A stretch of 64,000 nucleotides of DNA from Hydrangea macrophylla (GCA_033977485.1 CM066991.1:130839999-130903998), one strand, 5' to 3'. Positions 37,231 to 50,400 are shown, counted from the stretch's first letter. Program-made: numbers and translations. Notes: generated from the letters alone by a model not told the origin.

Positions 37231-37660
37231 CTTCTGACAATACGATGAAGACACCAGAAATTATTGAATGATTTGGGACCATGTTAATGATTTTTTCACT
37301 TCAACTATGCAAATTTTAAGCGTATAATATCGGACTAGGGAAGAATTTGGCTAGCTAAGCCAAAATAGCTAGCCGTGAAGGTGAAAAAATATGTTCTGGC
37401 CACCTAACTGGGCATTCTATTGAGCCTCCTGGATTGCTCTTTAAGGTAAGTGGGATACCAAACACCACATATGAACTGGCCAAAAATGCAATAAAACGTC
37501 TACTGTTTTCTTTCTTTCCCTTTTTTCCAACATTGTGAGAAAAAGTAGTTCAGATGTTTCTTGGGAGTCTATGCTAATGAACTCTTTGTTTTGTTTGATC
37601 ACCCACCTAGCTTTTTGCAGCTTCCTCTTCTTGGGGATGCGTTAGGCACTAGATTCCACG
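37231..37660. other. Intergenic DNA downstream of the carboxylesterase gene
   Basis: A block near 37390 (AAATATGTT, GAGCCTC) resembles 27110-27155, and may be a shared repeat or an extension of the carboxylesterase segmental duplication. No gene. Confidence 0.4.
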
Positions 37661-37800
37661 GGGGGTGATTAGGTTTTTCTTTCTCTGGTTTTTGTTTTTG
37701 TTTTTGTTTTTGTGTTTTTGTTTTTTTTTTCATGGGGGTGATTAGGTTTTTCTTTCTCTGGTTTTTGTTTTGTTTTTTTTTTTTGTTGGTTTTTCTCTTT
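37661..37800. repeat. Two-copy tandem duplication with T-rich tracts
   Basis: GGGGGTGATTAGGTTTTTCT occurs at about 37664 and 37734; each copy ends in GTTTTT-rich runs. Confidence 0.8.
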
Positions 37801-38117
37801 CCTGTTTACCACCCAAATAAAAAAAGATGTTTCTTTTCCCACTAGCCTCGACTAAAGACACTTGGGTTTATTGACCTTAGCCAGGATGACAAAACGTATT
37901 TATATCGTGTTGTAGTGTGTGATTGATAGATTAAATGAATCCTGGTGTGTCTTTGTGTGTAGACATCAAGAAGTTCATGAGGAAATTTGTATGAATCTGA
38001 CTGGGAAATAAAATCCACAACACACCACAAGTACATATAAATTCTGCACCGCGCGTACACACACACATACACACACACCCCTGTAAGATGTATACTCTAC
38101 GGACAGAAACAACTGAA

Positions 38118-39077
38118 TCAATGCAGAAAAGACGCCAAGCGCTTTATCATATTCTTCCCAATCTCAGTTTCAGGACCGACAATATGAAAACCATGCCCTC
38201 CTCCTTGCACTTCATACAGCTCCACTTCTCCTTTCCATCCACTTTCTCTCACTACATCACAGTAATGTATACCTCTCTCTGGTATATCTTTCTCACCAAC
38301 ACAAACAAGTAAACGAGAGCACCCAAGTTGAGCCAAGCTCGGTGCTCCAGGAGCAAAAGGATTGATCATCGGATTATCTATACCACCTGGTGCAGACGGA
38401 TAAACAAACTTCCAAACGCGGCATATCATATTCTTCTGATGCCCTGAGCTCGACTCGGACCTAATTGGTGTCGATCCCCAGAAAAAGGGCAGAGAAAGAA
38501 AAGCTCCCAAAATTTTCACATTGCCGTTCAAGTCCTCAAGACCGGCACGCATGGCTATGTTATGTGCAATGTTGGCTCCAGAAGTGTCACCGCCTATGTA
38601 TACACGGTTAAGATCGCCATGGCTAACTAGCCATGGCTCTTTGTTGGCGGTGTCTATGAGGGAGTGTGAAGAAACCCATTGGAGGGCAGCCCAAGAGTCT
38701 TCATATGCAGTGGGAAGAGGGTGTTCTGGGGCTAACCTAAACTCTAGTGAGAGAATTAGAGCTTTGGCTTCAGCAGCCAAGAGGGTGATGTAACGGTTGT
38801 GGAGGAAGGAGAAGGCGGACTCGAGACAGAAGCCACCACCGTGGAAGTAGACTAATATGGGGAGTTTCTGGTGGTGGTTTTCCGGGAGTTTTGGAAGGAA
38901 GAGTCGAGCTGAGAAGTCTGGCGAGATTGAGATGTCTTTGGATGAGACACCAGTGATTGGGTCGTCGAGTGTTGGCGGGACGTATGGAGAGCTGATGAGT
39001 CGCTCAACGGTGCCGTCTGTGTAAACTCGGAGGAGCGGTAGGAACTCAGTGGCCACCTCCTTAGTGTTGGAAGCCAT
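38118..39077 (-). CDS. Class-I plant carboxylesterase, 2-hydroxyisoflavanone dehydratase-like, with Thr nucleophile
   Basis: A single exon of 319 residues, the normal length for plant CXE enzymes. These are soluble alpha/beta hydrolases that cleave esters or, in the HIDH branch, dehydrate 2-hydroxyisoflavanones. The oxyanion-hole HGGG is at 79-82. The nucleophile motif reads G-D-T-S-G (163-167), so residue 165 is Thr; most relatives have Ser there. Asp264 (GEKD) and His295 (GGGHGF) complete the triad. From memory, legume HIDH enzymes also use Thr at this position; that should be checked. No signal peptide is visible. The start ATG lies two bases from a long CT tract on the coding strand. A broken paralogue is at 27990-28626. 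The substrate cannot be inferred. Confidence 0.93.
   Translation of the reverse strand: MASNTKEVATEFLPLLRVYTDGTVERLISSPYVPPTLDDPITGVSSKDISISPDFSARLFLPKLPENHHQKLPILVYFHGGGFCLESAFSFLHNRYITLLAAEAKALILSLEFRLAPEHPLPTAYEDSWAALQWVSSHSLIDTANKEPWLVSHGDLNRVYIGGDTSGANIAHNIAMRAGLEDLNGNVKILGAFLSLPFFWGSTPIRSESSSGHQKNMICRVWKFVYPSAPGGIDNPMINPFAPGAPSLAQLGCSRLLVCVGEKDIPERGIHYCDVVRESGWKGEVELYEVQGGGHGFHIVGPETEIGKNMIKRLASFLH

Positions 39078-39079
<2 letters not shown>

Positions 39080-39147
<68 letters not shown>
39080..39147. repeat. (CT)34 on the coding strand, touching the carboxylesterase start codon
   Basis: Sixty-eight bases of GA (CT on the minus strand) end two bases before the ATG, so the tract forms much of the probable 5' leader. 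Confidence 0.9.
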
Positions 39148-39150
<3 letters not shown>

Positions 39151-39701
39151 GCTGCAATAATTAGGATTATTCCTCATGAAAGCTTCCAAACACCTAATTT
39201 CTGTGGATCTGGTCTTTAATATAATATATTGCAGTCGCATTCGATCTTGATATTGGGATTATATATAGATTAAACAAGCTACTCATTCATAACATGTCCA
39301 AAAAGTGTAAATCAATCCTAATCACCAATAATCAACCTTGGAAAAACTCGAGTCACCTTTATATAATATTCATAATTAACAGTGTCCTTTCCTATCGTCA
39401 TCGTAAGTATTAAATTATAAGCTGTTACTTCAAGAAGGCCAGCTTTATTCTTAGAGAAGGTTACATTAACTGCCTATCTACTATTACAAGCCACCTTCCT
39501 AAGCAATAGAGTGGGAAATACGGAAAAAAACTTGAGTCTAATGAAAGAAAAGCTTAGTGCTCTTCACTTGGCTGAAGAGGTTTATGGATTGTGGATGGGC
39601 CACAGATTAGAAATTTATGATCGAATGCAAACATCCAGTTTAGTTGCTCTAAAAGTTTAGACTATTAAAAAATGGGCCAAACAATATATCTATATATATA
39701 T
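39148..39701. other. Promoter-side region of the carboxylesterase gene
   Basis: AT-rich, with no recognised element end. It must contain the minus-strand promoter, but no motif stands out well enough to call. Confidence 0.4.
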
Positions 39702-39903
39702 ACAGTTTAGCTCCAGTGCGCACTAGGTATAGCTCCAGTGCGCACTAGGTAAGCGCAGTGAGTGAATGCACTAGAGTTTTAAGCCTAAAAAAACCGCGGA
39801 TCAGCGGGGCGGCTGGATGAGGCGTGGGTCAGTGGGGCGCCCTGCAGTTTTTTTCGGCTTAAAACTCCAGTGCGTTCACCCAGTGCACACTGGAGCCTGA
39901 CTC
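39702..39903. mobile_element. Foldback MITE with GCTCCAGTGCGCACT ends
   Basis: The left arm (AGCTCCAGTGCGCACTAGG, then GTTTTAAGCCTAAAAAAACC) pairs with the right arm (TTTTTTCGGCTTAAAACTCC, then CAGTGCACACTGGAGCC). The terminal 22-bp unit is duplicated in tandem at the left end. The centre is GC-rich. A target duplication is not clear because the left flank is a TA repeat. Confidence 0.75.
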
Positions 39904-40043
39904 TATAGACATATATACCAAGCTTTGCCACCATATCTCATGTGAGACCCGTCTCACACGTGGTGAGGCAACAAAAAGGGATGGAGATTTAAACCCAATA
40001 CCTCCCACAAACAAGGCTCTCTCATACGGTCATACCATGTTAA

Positions 40044-40236
40044 GGCCCCATTTGGCAAAAACTTTTGCAGCGCATAAGTGATTATGGAACTCCAAAAGTT
40101 AAAATAAAATTGTTTGACAAACCAACTGGGATTCAATCACAAAAGAAAAGTTGTAGTCGCTCACAAATTTGCGATTGGCAAAAAACAATTTTTTGCAATT
40201 GAATCACAAAAGCAGACGTTGTTGCCAAACATGCCC
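40044..40236. mobile_element. Tourist-like MITE in the 3' flank of the ARM/BTB gene
   Basis: Ends GGCCCCATTTGGCAA and TTGCCAAACATGCCC are inverted in part, with TAA at 40041-40043 and 40237-40239. Confidence 0.8.
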
Positions 40237-40670
40237 TAAGTCTCAAGTTGCTCCAAAAGGTTTAGATGTTAGAATATGCGCTCAACAATTTATACCAAGC
40301 TTTAACACATCTGAACTTAGAAAAAGTTCAAAAGGAAGCAAATATGGCTAACTAAAACAATAGCTGCTTCATTCAAGTCTCTCAACACAACCCATTTTTC
40401 GAATATTGGGGGAAAATATGTCATCATTATAGCCATCACAATGAGTAAAATTGACATCATTAATGGTCGTACCATCGATAACTAAGACAATGGCGCTACA
40501 GGAAGAACTTACAGTGTTTACAAGCAACAGAAGAACTCTGGCATCAGAAGAGACTGCAGACCGACCCCCTAAATCAACCAATTAGAACCTTCACTTGCCG
40601 TACAACCACACATCTACCACTTATCTGTACATCACACTTAGTTGAAAATCAAGAATTATAGAGCAGCCAT

Positions 40671-43600
40671 CTACAGCCAGGAGGTACGGGGGTTAGGCCT
40701 AGTCAGTGATTTAGAAAAGTAATTGTGGATCTCTGGAGTAATGCTCTGGATCAGATGAGAGTACCTGCAAAGTTTTCAAGCAGAGATAAAATAATAAAGG
40801 CAACGGAATATATTATTGTGGTATATCAAGTGAGCAATATGTAATCATCGTTTATATGCAAACATAACTCCACTTTGATAGTTAACCATGCTAGTTTGGT
40901 CACTCTCCTGGCATTTGACATGAGAAAAGTCAAGAGAGCATTGGAATATTTCATATATAAGGATTAATATGTAAAGAGTAAAGATTGGGACACACCCAAA
41001 GACACAACTTTTGGGACACAACCTGAAAGATGGGTCTATATCTCTCCTGTGATGTCACTGGATCCCACAGTGACACAAGAAAGAGATGGACACATCTCTT
41101 GGGTTGTGTCCCAAAAGTTGTCTTAGGTGTGTCTCAAGTATTACCCGTATGTAAATTTTCCTCAAAAAACTCAAAGAATCCAAATTGTTCCCCCATTTTA
41201 ACACATCAAGCCTCTATTTTTTAACCAAGACATCTGACCAAGGGCCTTGGTTAGATCAATATCAGTTTAATGACAAGTAAATTGCAAATGTCAATTGAAT
41301 ATAAATAAATAAATAAATAATAATTAGGTCACGCTATCAGAATGCAACGTAAAGGAAAGAAAAACACCAAGGATCATAGTTCCAGCTTTAATAGAAGAGC
41401 AAATTCACAAAGAACTCAGATATAACATCAACTGCTTTTTATAGAAAAAGGGCTATTTAGAGTGAAAAAAGAAAAAGATGTCCGAACCATAAAATAAACC
41501 ATATCGAAACAGCTCTTAAATGTTCAAATCACAAAAAATTTAGACAAGGGGGATCCTGACTAGAAAGGACATCATAGTGTACACATGTGCATGCATGCGC
41601 GAACATGTGGTAACTGATATCTTGATTATGATTGGAACTGCAATCTGTGTGTAAGTGTGGTGGGGCTAGGTGTGTGTGCTTGTGATGAGATTACTAGAAG
41701 TAGTGTTTTACTGGTGGTGGCTTCAATGTCGTAAATGGGATGATATGGTTGATAAAAGAGGAGTCAATCAAAAGTAATCTTTTGGTCCCCTAGAGGCAAC
41801 GATTTGGATTCAAGATGCCAACCATTACACAGGGTGATATGGTTGACAAAGAAGGAGCTAATCAATGTAATCCTTTGGTCTTCAAGAAGTAGGATTTAAG
41901 ATGTCAACACTAGGTGAGCTCCAAATAAGCATGTTGCTTTTCTCTCTTACATAATACTGTCTCTACATTGGTGATGATGCTGTATGATGGTTGTATGGAA
42001 GCAGCTAGTTAGTGGAACAATAAAGAAGACAATGAGAGAGAAAGGAGATGATGAAAACATTGACTTAATCAATTATTAGCTACATCACAAACTGTGTATC
42101 TTGACTTCATTTCCATTTAATCTAAAAGTCAAAGCAGTATTTTTTTTTAAAAGTTCCTTGTCGCACAACATAACCAGTATAACATTCTTAAAGTCACTTT
42201 TGACCGAGGCAATCTGAAAGAGAGCAGACTTAGGTATAGTACTTTAATGACCCTGAGCCTAGGACTCCATTTTTTAGTCAAAATTCCAAAAATGAAAAGA
42301 TTGGGAGGTCCATATTTTTGTCATTAACCTCAAGAAGGCAGGCCAAAATTTAGGGAGATTCTAAACGCACCCACAATTTTCTCTATCCACATGCCTGCAT
42401 TGAGGAGCTGTACACACAACAGGGAATGCTGCATGTACAGCTCCTCAATGCAGGCATGTGGAGAAAAATTGTGTTTGCATTTAGAATTATCGGAAAATTT
42501 ACCTGCCCTTCAAGGGCAGAGAAGATGCAAAACAGACGAGTTGGAGAAAGTATATACCCGGGCCTAGCACTTAATTTATCAAAATGCTCCAAAATGAAGA
42601 GGATACACGTATTCCTCAATGACAAAGCATGGAATGCTTCTGAAAGCTCATACATGCTTGGAACATTTTCCAGCGATATATCCTGAATGTAAAATAGAAA
42701 GATAATCAGAAATCTATCTGACTCAAAACTAGAAAGATTTTACAAAAATTCATGAAAGACCTTTTAGCTCACCTGCCCAATGGTGTACTCACAAAGACGC
42801 TTAAGTCCCTCCAAGAGATACTGATCAGCAGCTCTGAGGAGATCTTGGGCAATTTCCATTGTAACATCTACTGAACCAGTGTATATGAATCTTGCACATA
42901 AAACATGGTCAGTAAATTACTGAACCAACTGGCACATTTTTATAATAAAACTGCAAACTGAAAAAGCTTTTCAACCTCATCATCAATTCAAAGACTTCCC
43001 ATCTTATATTTGGAATCTCTATATCTCTTGCAATCTTCTCCTGTGATATATGTAAGCAGAAAACTAGAATGAATATTAACATAAGAAAAGAATTAAATAA
43101 ATATTGTCGCTTCTCTATTCTGTGTACTCTTCTTCTCCCTTTCATCATAATCAACAACAATTGCATTACTCATGTCTCTAAGTTCAGCCATTCAGAAGAG
43201 GAAGAAAGTAAATAACAGCAACTCCGAAATCATTGTCATTTGGATAAAATTCTAATCTCCACTGTGATCCTAGGGGCAGTGCGGAGCAATGAAGAAGTTG
43301 CACACCCATAAGTAACCCCAAAGAGAAAGCGAGGGGGAGAGATTTCTTTGAAAACCTTTACATATACATATACTCACCCGATAACCACCATCAAACATTG
43401 CACGGAACGCATCTGAAGAAGCAAGTAGGCAAATTCGATGTGCATAAAACCGTTTACCTGGAAATGAGGAACACTACTGCAAATAAGAATTCAAAAGAGA
43501 CCACTGTGACCTGTAATGAAACTTGTACACAACCATTAAATAAGCTTATAATTTCTCTGACACAAACTATAGATTTACAGAAGCAGAAGTTAAAGGTTAA

Positions 43601-46600
43601 ATAATGCATTAAAAACCTTCAACTAGAAAGGTAACGTCGGACAAGGTAGCATTGTTCACATACTGTTCCCCCAAATAGACCTGCAGTAGTAAATGTATGT
43701 TATCATCGAATCCAATTTTTGTACAGAATGCAAAATTTAAGTAATAATCTATGCTCATCCAAAGATATTTTCAAAACCCCCCAAAAAAAAAAAAAAAAAA
43801 AAAAGAAGAAGAAGAAGAAGAAAGAAAGTGAATGATGGGAAACAACGAGTTTTCCTTAAAAATGTTTTGTGTTACTAAAGTAAAATTGGATATATGTCGA
43901 TGTTAAGAGCCCTTTAAACATTTATCTGCAGATAAAGCAGGCCACCATGGCGTTTTAAATGTTAAGAGCCCTTTAAGGGAGCAAAGGACCCAACCTCATT
44001 TAAACATTATCTGCAGATAAAGCAGGCTGCCATAGCGTTATAAATTTCTGCTTCACCGTGGTTGAAGTTCCAAACAAAGCTACAGAAAGCAAGCATGTAA
44101 TAATGGTACTAGTCTAAACTTGGGCATCAGAAAATTCTAGAGGGAGAACACTAGGAACAACACACAAAGAACCATAAAACAAAATTCAGCAGATGGAGGT
44201 CAAGGGAATCTAGAGAACTCCCTTACAACGCAATCAATCAAAACTCGAGTTTTTCTACTTGTCAAATTCATTTAACATAAGTTCTTCAATTAATCAGGCC
44301 CAATTACCATCAGCTCTTCAAAGCACCACTTATCAACATAAAGATTTACCGTAAAGACATAGGACTGCTTCTGTTTGCTCTCTTGGCAATAAAACAGCTA
44401 GACAACTAAAAATTTCTAGTAGGTTACGTTAGTATCATTGTGTACAAACTATTAATATGGGACACCTGCGACACCCAAAATTGTACAATTTCCAAGACAT
44501 ATCGTGAGGGCATATATGTGATCTTGAAGTGATACTATGTCCAAAACATGAGCATTTTGACTTTTGCTCGTGTGCCCAATAATCAAACCTTTATGAACTA
44601 TTCTTCTCTAATCATAATTACACCATTAACAAAGTGTAAAAATCAATTGATGAGACTCTTTTTTGAACGTTCACTACTTATTCCAAGTGAAAAGTGAGAA
44701 ATTATATTATGATGTAAAAGTACGCGATCAAGAATCAGAAATAGACCCTCAAGTCTATCACACAGTATTCTCTCTTCTCATCTGCCGTTAAATTTAACAT
44801 ACAATAAGCCTGCAGCCTCGCTACTCTGTAGCAGGAATCCCAAAATTTTAAGAATCTGTCTAAAAGGTCCTGTTAAATACTTGAACCAATTGCAAACCAT
44901 TACAGAACGCACAAACAAAATAGATGAACACAACAAAAGATGCCCACCTGTGGTGTCGGAGATGGAGGAGCTGCATCAATGGGAGAGAGAGTCATGGCCT
45001 TGTTAGCCAACTTATACAAACCTACAGAACCATCAAGTTGCTGCTTCAGGCTAGTAGAACCAAGCAGGCCAAGAAGTAACTCCAGTCCTGGACAAAGAAT
45101 AGTAGATAGTCACTTAATGACCAAACAACACCAGCATGACTAAGAGCCTGTTTGGGAAAGCTTTTTTGTGGCCAACAATCACTTCTAATTGATTGTTTAA
45201 GAATATATGACCATTTGGATTAGCTTTTCACAGCTATTTAAAAAATCTGATTCCTTTTGAAAAACATACCTTACTCCAAAAGGTGATTACTTTAAAAGCT
45301 AACCCAAGCGGGCTCTAAGTAAAACCAATGATGCTATAAATGACATGCCGTCGTTCTCAATGAACAGCTTTTTAAAAAATCTGATTCCTTTTGAAAAACA
45401 AATCTTACTCCAAAAGGTGATTACTTTAAAAGCTAACACAAACGGGCTCCAAGTAAAACCAATGATGGTAAAAATGACATGCCATCGTTCTCAATGAAAA
45501 TAGTTCTCTGATCTTCTGGGGAGCAAAGATGAGCAAGAGCCAAAGCAACTCGTCTTTGAACACCCTTCTCTGCTACACGCATCAGATACAACAAATGGTT
45601 CAAAACCTACAATGAAGAAAATTAAGAATGGCAATTTCAATAACAAGCATAAATCTTTATAGCAATCAGTATTCGGTACCCATATACTAGGCCCTCGCAT
45701 ACTGACAACATCAAAAGAGGAAAACTATTTGGAAGTATATACTGACTCGTCCACGAATCTTCTCCTCCAATCTTTTCAACGTCTTGGCTACACAATCTTT
45801 TGTTGCCTGCAAGTAGATTTATCATTTTATATCAATATAGGTTGATACAACAAGATAAAATTGACCAAGAAACTCTTGAAGTTTCATGCAAGAATAAATG
45901 ACGCTGAGGCAACCATATACTTGTACTATGAATTCTCCATCCTGCAGCTTCTGAACACCTCCAACCTTGATAAAATCAGAAACATTATCCTGTGGATGAA
46001 AAGGATAAATTTAATCATTGTGGTCAAATCGTGTATCGGTTAGCCAAAAGTCAGAATCGTGAATCGTAAGATTCACTTTCTTCAGAAAATAAATAATAAT
46101 ATGTATTTCCAAACTGTGTACCTATTAAAAAACCACATGTACAGTGCTTGGGAAAAAAACAATTTAACACAAGTTTCATGCAATATCAAGGCTCAAAATG
46201 TTGAAAGCATTCCACTTAAAACTGAAAACTTCAAAGTTCATAGTAATGAATCGTGTATCGTGTCAGGTTGCATGCAACTCGAATCGACTACTAAATCGAT
46301 CAATTCTAACAACCACGAATTTGATTATGAATCTATGATAAACAATTGTAGTTTTAATTTTTTGAGTAACAATGTAAACCCAACTAAACAAAGCCTCGTA
46401 CCAAATACTTGGGATTACTAAGATTTAAAATGCAAAGATGATTAGTTAAATGGAATTCAATTGGAAAAACAAGGGCATCAACCAGATTCAAGTTCCTAGC
46501 AGATTCATCAAATGAGAGTATACCTCATTATCTGCAAGGCCATAAAGAGCAAATGCAGCATTATGTTGCAAGGATCCATTTTTCGAATCAAGAAGCTTCA

Positions 46601-47395
46601 GCAATGGCACTAAACCACCACTATGAGCAATACCAGCTTGATTGTGCGTGTCCTGAACAACAGAAGTTCTTTTCAAGACACAGATAACAACTCCAACAAT
46701 TCACTCCATAAGGATTAAAACACTGAAAATATTACAACTTTTAAACAAGGCTCATCATTCTGTAACTTATTAAAAAATAAAGGGGGAGAGAATGAGAACT
46801 ACAGTCATCATTTGATAAGAACCAGCAAGGACCAGAGAGATTGGGCCACTCTACAAACAATCAGTAGTTAGCCAAGGACTAGTCATCAAAATTATGAATC
46901 AACTAGCTATGTACCGGTGCTACGCACATTAGAAAATTGTAATAAAAAAATGATAGAGTTTATATTCTATCTAAATAATTATCAAATATAAGTAGTATTC
47001 ATATAATTAATACTTAGGGACTAAATAGTAAATGTACAAAATGGGATCCGCAACTATTGAACACTATAAAACTTTTGTTTAAAAAAAAGAGAGAAAAGCT
47101 ACCGTGTTCACAAGTGGCATCTATGATTCCATTTTATAATATTAACTAGTCCGAAACAAGTGCAATGCACACAAATTTTTTGAAAGTACATAATAAAAAA
47201 TGAAATAACCTTTAAAGAACGACGATCATTGAAAATTAATAATTAGATAAATAATAAGAAACACTAACCTGAGCCAACCTTCCAAGCGCAAAGGCTGACA
47301 TTTCTCTAAGTTGTACATCTTGCGATTGAAGCATCTCAATTAAAGGCTGGACTGCACCTCTCTGAACAATATGCACCTGCAAAAATTTCACTTGT

Positions 47396-47458
<63 letters not shown>

Positions 47459-50400
47459 AGAAATGCAAGCAATAAGGAAAATACAATTCAAGAAAGTTGA
47501 ACGGACGGAATTAAAGAAGCAGCCTGCAAAATACTCATCTTAAACAAATCATCATAATGCAACTCGATTTAAACTAGGTACTGAATGAATAATAAAGAAA
47601 AGGTTAAAACAGTACATTCTGTTCCCAAATTTTAAAGAGCCAAAAGTTTCTCCTCCATATTAAGCTAGTACACTATGATAGTAGCAAATAGGAGAAGTTC
47701 CAACAATCACTAAAAAGTAAAACAGATCTAAGAAATATGTCTCTTCACCTACCTTGCAATCTGAATCAGTAGCTGCAAATTGTCCAAGTAGCAGTGCTGC
47801 CTCTCTTTGGCTCTCAGAGCAGCAAGAACTGTCATCCAAACCATACACTCTTAAGAAAGTTTAAAGGAATAGCTAGTGATAGGCAATGCCGCAACATTCG
47901 GACACTGCTGGACTATGTGGTTAGTGGTTACACAAGGATGACAAATTTCCATGATCAGTAATACCTTAGCAATCCAATAACAGGTTGCATAGCCCCAGCA
48001 AGGATAACTTCCCTCTTAATATTTGGGGATGAATGTACCAGATTTCCAATTACACCAACCTGCAAGCCGCGTAAACCATTAAGCAACGCCAACTGAAGTA
48101 AAAAGTACCATGAACACATAAAAAGTTTAGTTGGCATGAATAAGGTGCGTTTCTAGAAGATCCTACAGCTTCATAATGTATAGCGGCATCCTCTGACCGA
48201 AGCATTAAAATCAGAGTTGGAAGAGCATTGCATTCTACAATCTGCGAGGTCATAATTGTTGTATCAGTTTACTACAGCTCAACTAGTTCTATTAAACAAA
48301 CACCCAAAAAACATAAAAATAAATATCAACATCTTTTCACAAAAGCAAATGACCTGATTTTTATTTTCGTCATTTTTGAATGCCAGAGTTCGCAGTGCTC
48401 CAGCAGCTGCTCTTTGAACCTTTGGATCAAGGAATTGAAGCAACTCGACCAGAGGTGGAATCCCACCTTCCAATCTGGAAGAAAAAGAACATCCAGATAA
48501 AAACAAAAGAAGATGGTGTTACATATGCACTGAAGTTAACACAATGAAAAAGTAGCAACCTGACACGGGTTTTAATGCTGCTATTCTCATGAGCAAGGTT
48601 AGTAATTGCATCAGCCGCTCTTCGAATAACACTATTGACAGCCCGAGAGCCGGAACTATCCTTGTTCCTCTTTAATCGATTCACAAGATGAGGCAAGGCA
48701 CCGGTGTCGACTATGAGCTGTTGATGCTCTGGCTATTAACAGAAGACAATAAGAAATGGTCAGCTACTACTAGAAAACTGTAACTAACCTATCAAACTTT
48801 GCATGCCGCTGCCCAGAACTTTTGACCATAAACAAAGAGAAATAATACAATAGCAGGATAAATTTTATAAAGGAAGGTCTGGCAGCAAAGACAAATGTAA
48901 GGATATGCAGAAGTCGCTGGGCTGCTGCCAAAGCCATTAACTGAAGACTGCTAGACCCTCATTTCCATTGACGGTGGCACACAAGACAAGGTTGAGCACT
49001 CCTGATAGGTGGCATGCAGGAGTGTAGAAAGCCAACCATTAAGAACCTTTTAGTGGTTGAAAATCGAACTTTATGTGATTCAAACATTTGCCTTATCCAT
49101 CGGTGCTACTAATAGCATTATATCACAAATGGCAAGCTCACATTTATGCTCAGAGTCATGACTCAATACATGGAAACTGACACACCCTATCTGCCACTGT
49201 CAATACTAGCATGAAACATATAGGGTAATATAATCAAATTCTCAGCCCGGAAAAGTACATAGACAAATGCAAGGGTTCCTCTAGGCTCTAATGCCTTTTC
49301 TCACTTGAGTATTTACAATTTTGTTTGGGTGTATCTAAATGCATCTGCAATACTATACATTAGATTTTTTCTACATTGCATACTTTTTAAATATAGCAAA
49401 TTTTATAATGTTATCTTTTTATTATTTTCAACTAAGATTCGTGATTAGAATTCATCTAAAGGTTTATGAAATCATGTCTCTCTTTAAATAAAGGCATGAA
49501 ACTTTTTTAGCTCTCAAATACTCAATTTTGATCTTCTCCTCGCGACTTTAAGACCACATAGTGGAGGATCCTAGTGTCCACCTTGGATATAGCATCAAGC
49601 TCATACCTTGTACCCATATCCTGTCGACACGGGTTTGTGAAATCAGAGAGTGCATGTAACATGGCCATCTAGTGTACACAATGGCAAGAAAACTCTGGTT
49701 CCTAAACTTTTGGAAGATATTACCTAATCGGCTAATGCCAATGATCACATTTCTTAATTTAAAGCATTAGTATGTCAATAAACTTCTCAATTTGGAAAAC
49801 AGGATATAAGCTATTGAAGCTAGAAAAATAGGAAATTACACATGACAAAGTAATAAAACATTACATCCACAAATTCAGAGCTTTTAGTTCAAGTCAACAT
49901 AGATAGTGGATATAGATTGTGGAACAACTAGTGAAACTTTATTCGTTGATATTCAGACAACCACAACTGTGAATGCTTCAAATTTTACCACTCGTGTGTA
50001 GTTCCATAATTTGTTATCAACTTACACATATCAAACAGTGTTCAAACTTTATAAAATCATCTTTCATCAGTTTTGATCCAAAAAATAAAAATAAAGATTT
50101 AATCTTTGATCAGTGTAGAGTGGATAAAATTGCTAAATTTGTCAGTTGAACATCACTCACTACACAAGAATTACATTAAATAGCCATACAGAGATTTTGT
50201 ATATGTAACCATATACAGAATTTATCCATAATTGAAACAAGATCAAATATTATATTCGTGTGTGCGCGCGCGCGCATGACAACATAATCAAAATAACCTT
50301 CACAGCGAGAAGCCCCAACGCAAAAGCACTCCCTTTCTCAACCTCGTGCTCAAATGGCTTAGGACCACCGTCGTCTTCAAACGTCGTCGGCGGCGGCTGA

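Noticed and set aside
37380..37500. Extension of the carboxylesterase duplication to about 27.1 kb and 37.4 kb
   Set aside because: The shared block is short and could be an independent repeat; convincing collinearity begins at 27568 and 37862.
50260..50275. TGTGTGCGCGCGCGC as possible Z-DNA or regulatory site
   Set aside because: Only a short alternating purine-pyrimidine run inside intron 2; nothing else supports a function.
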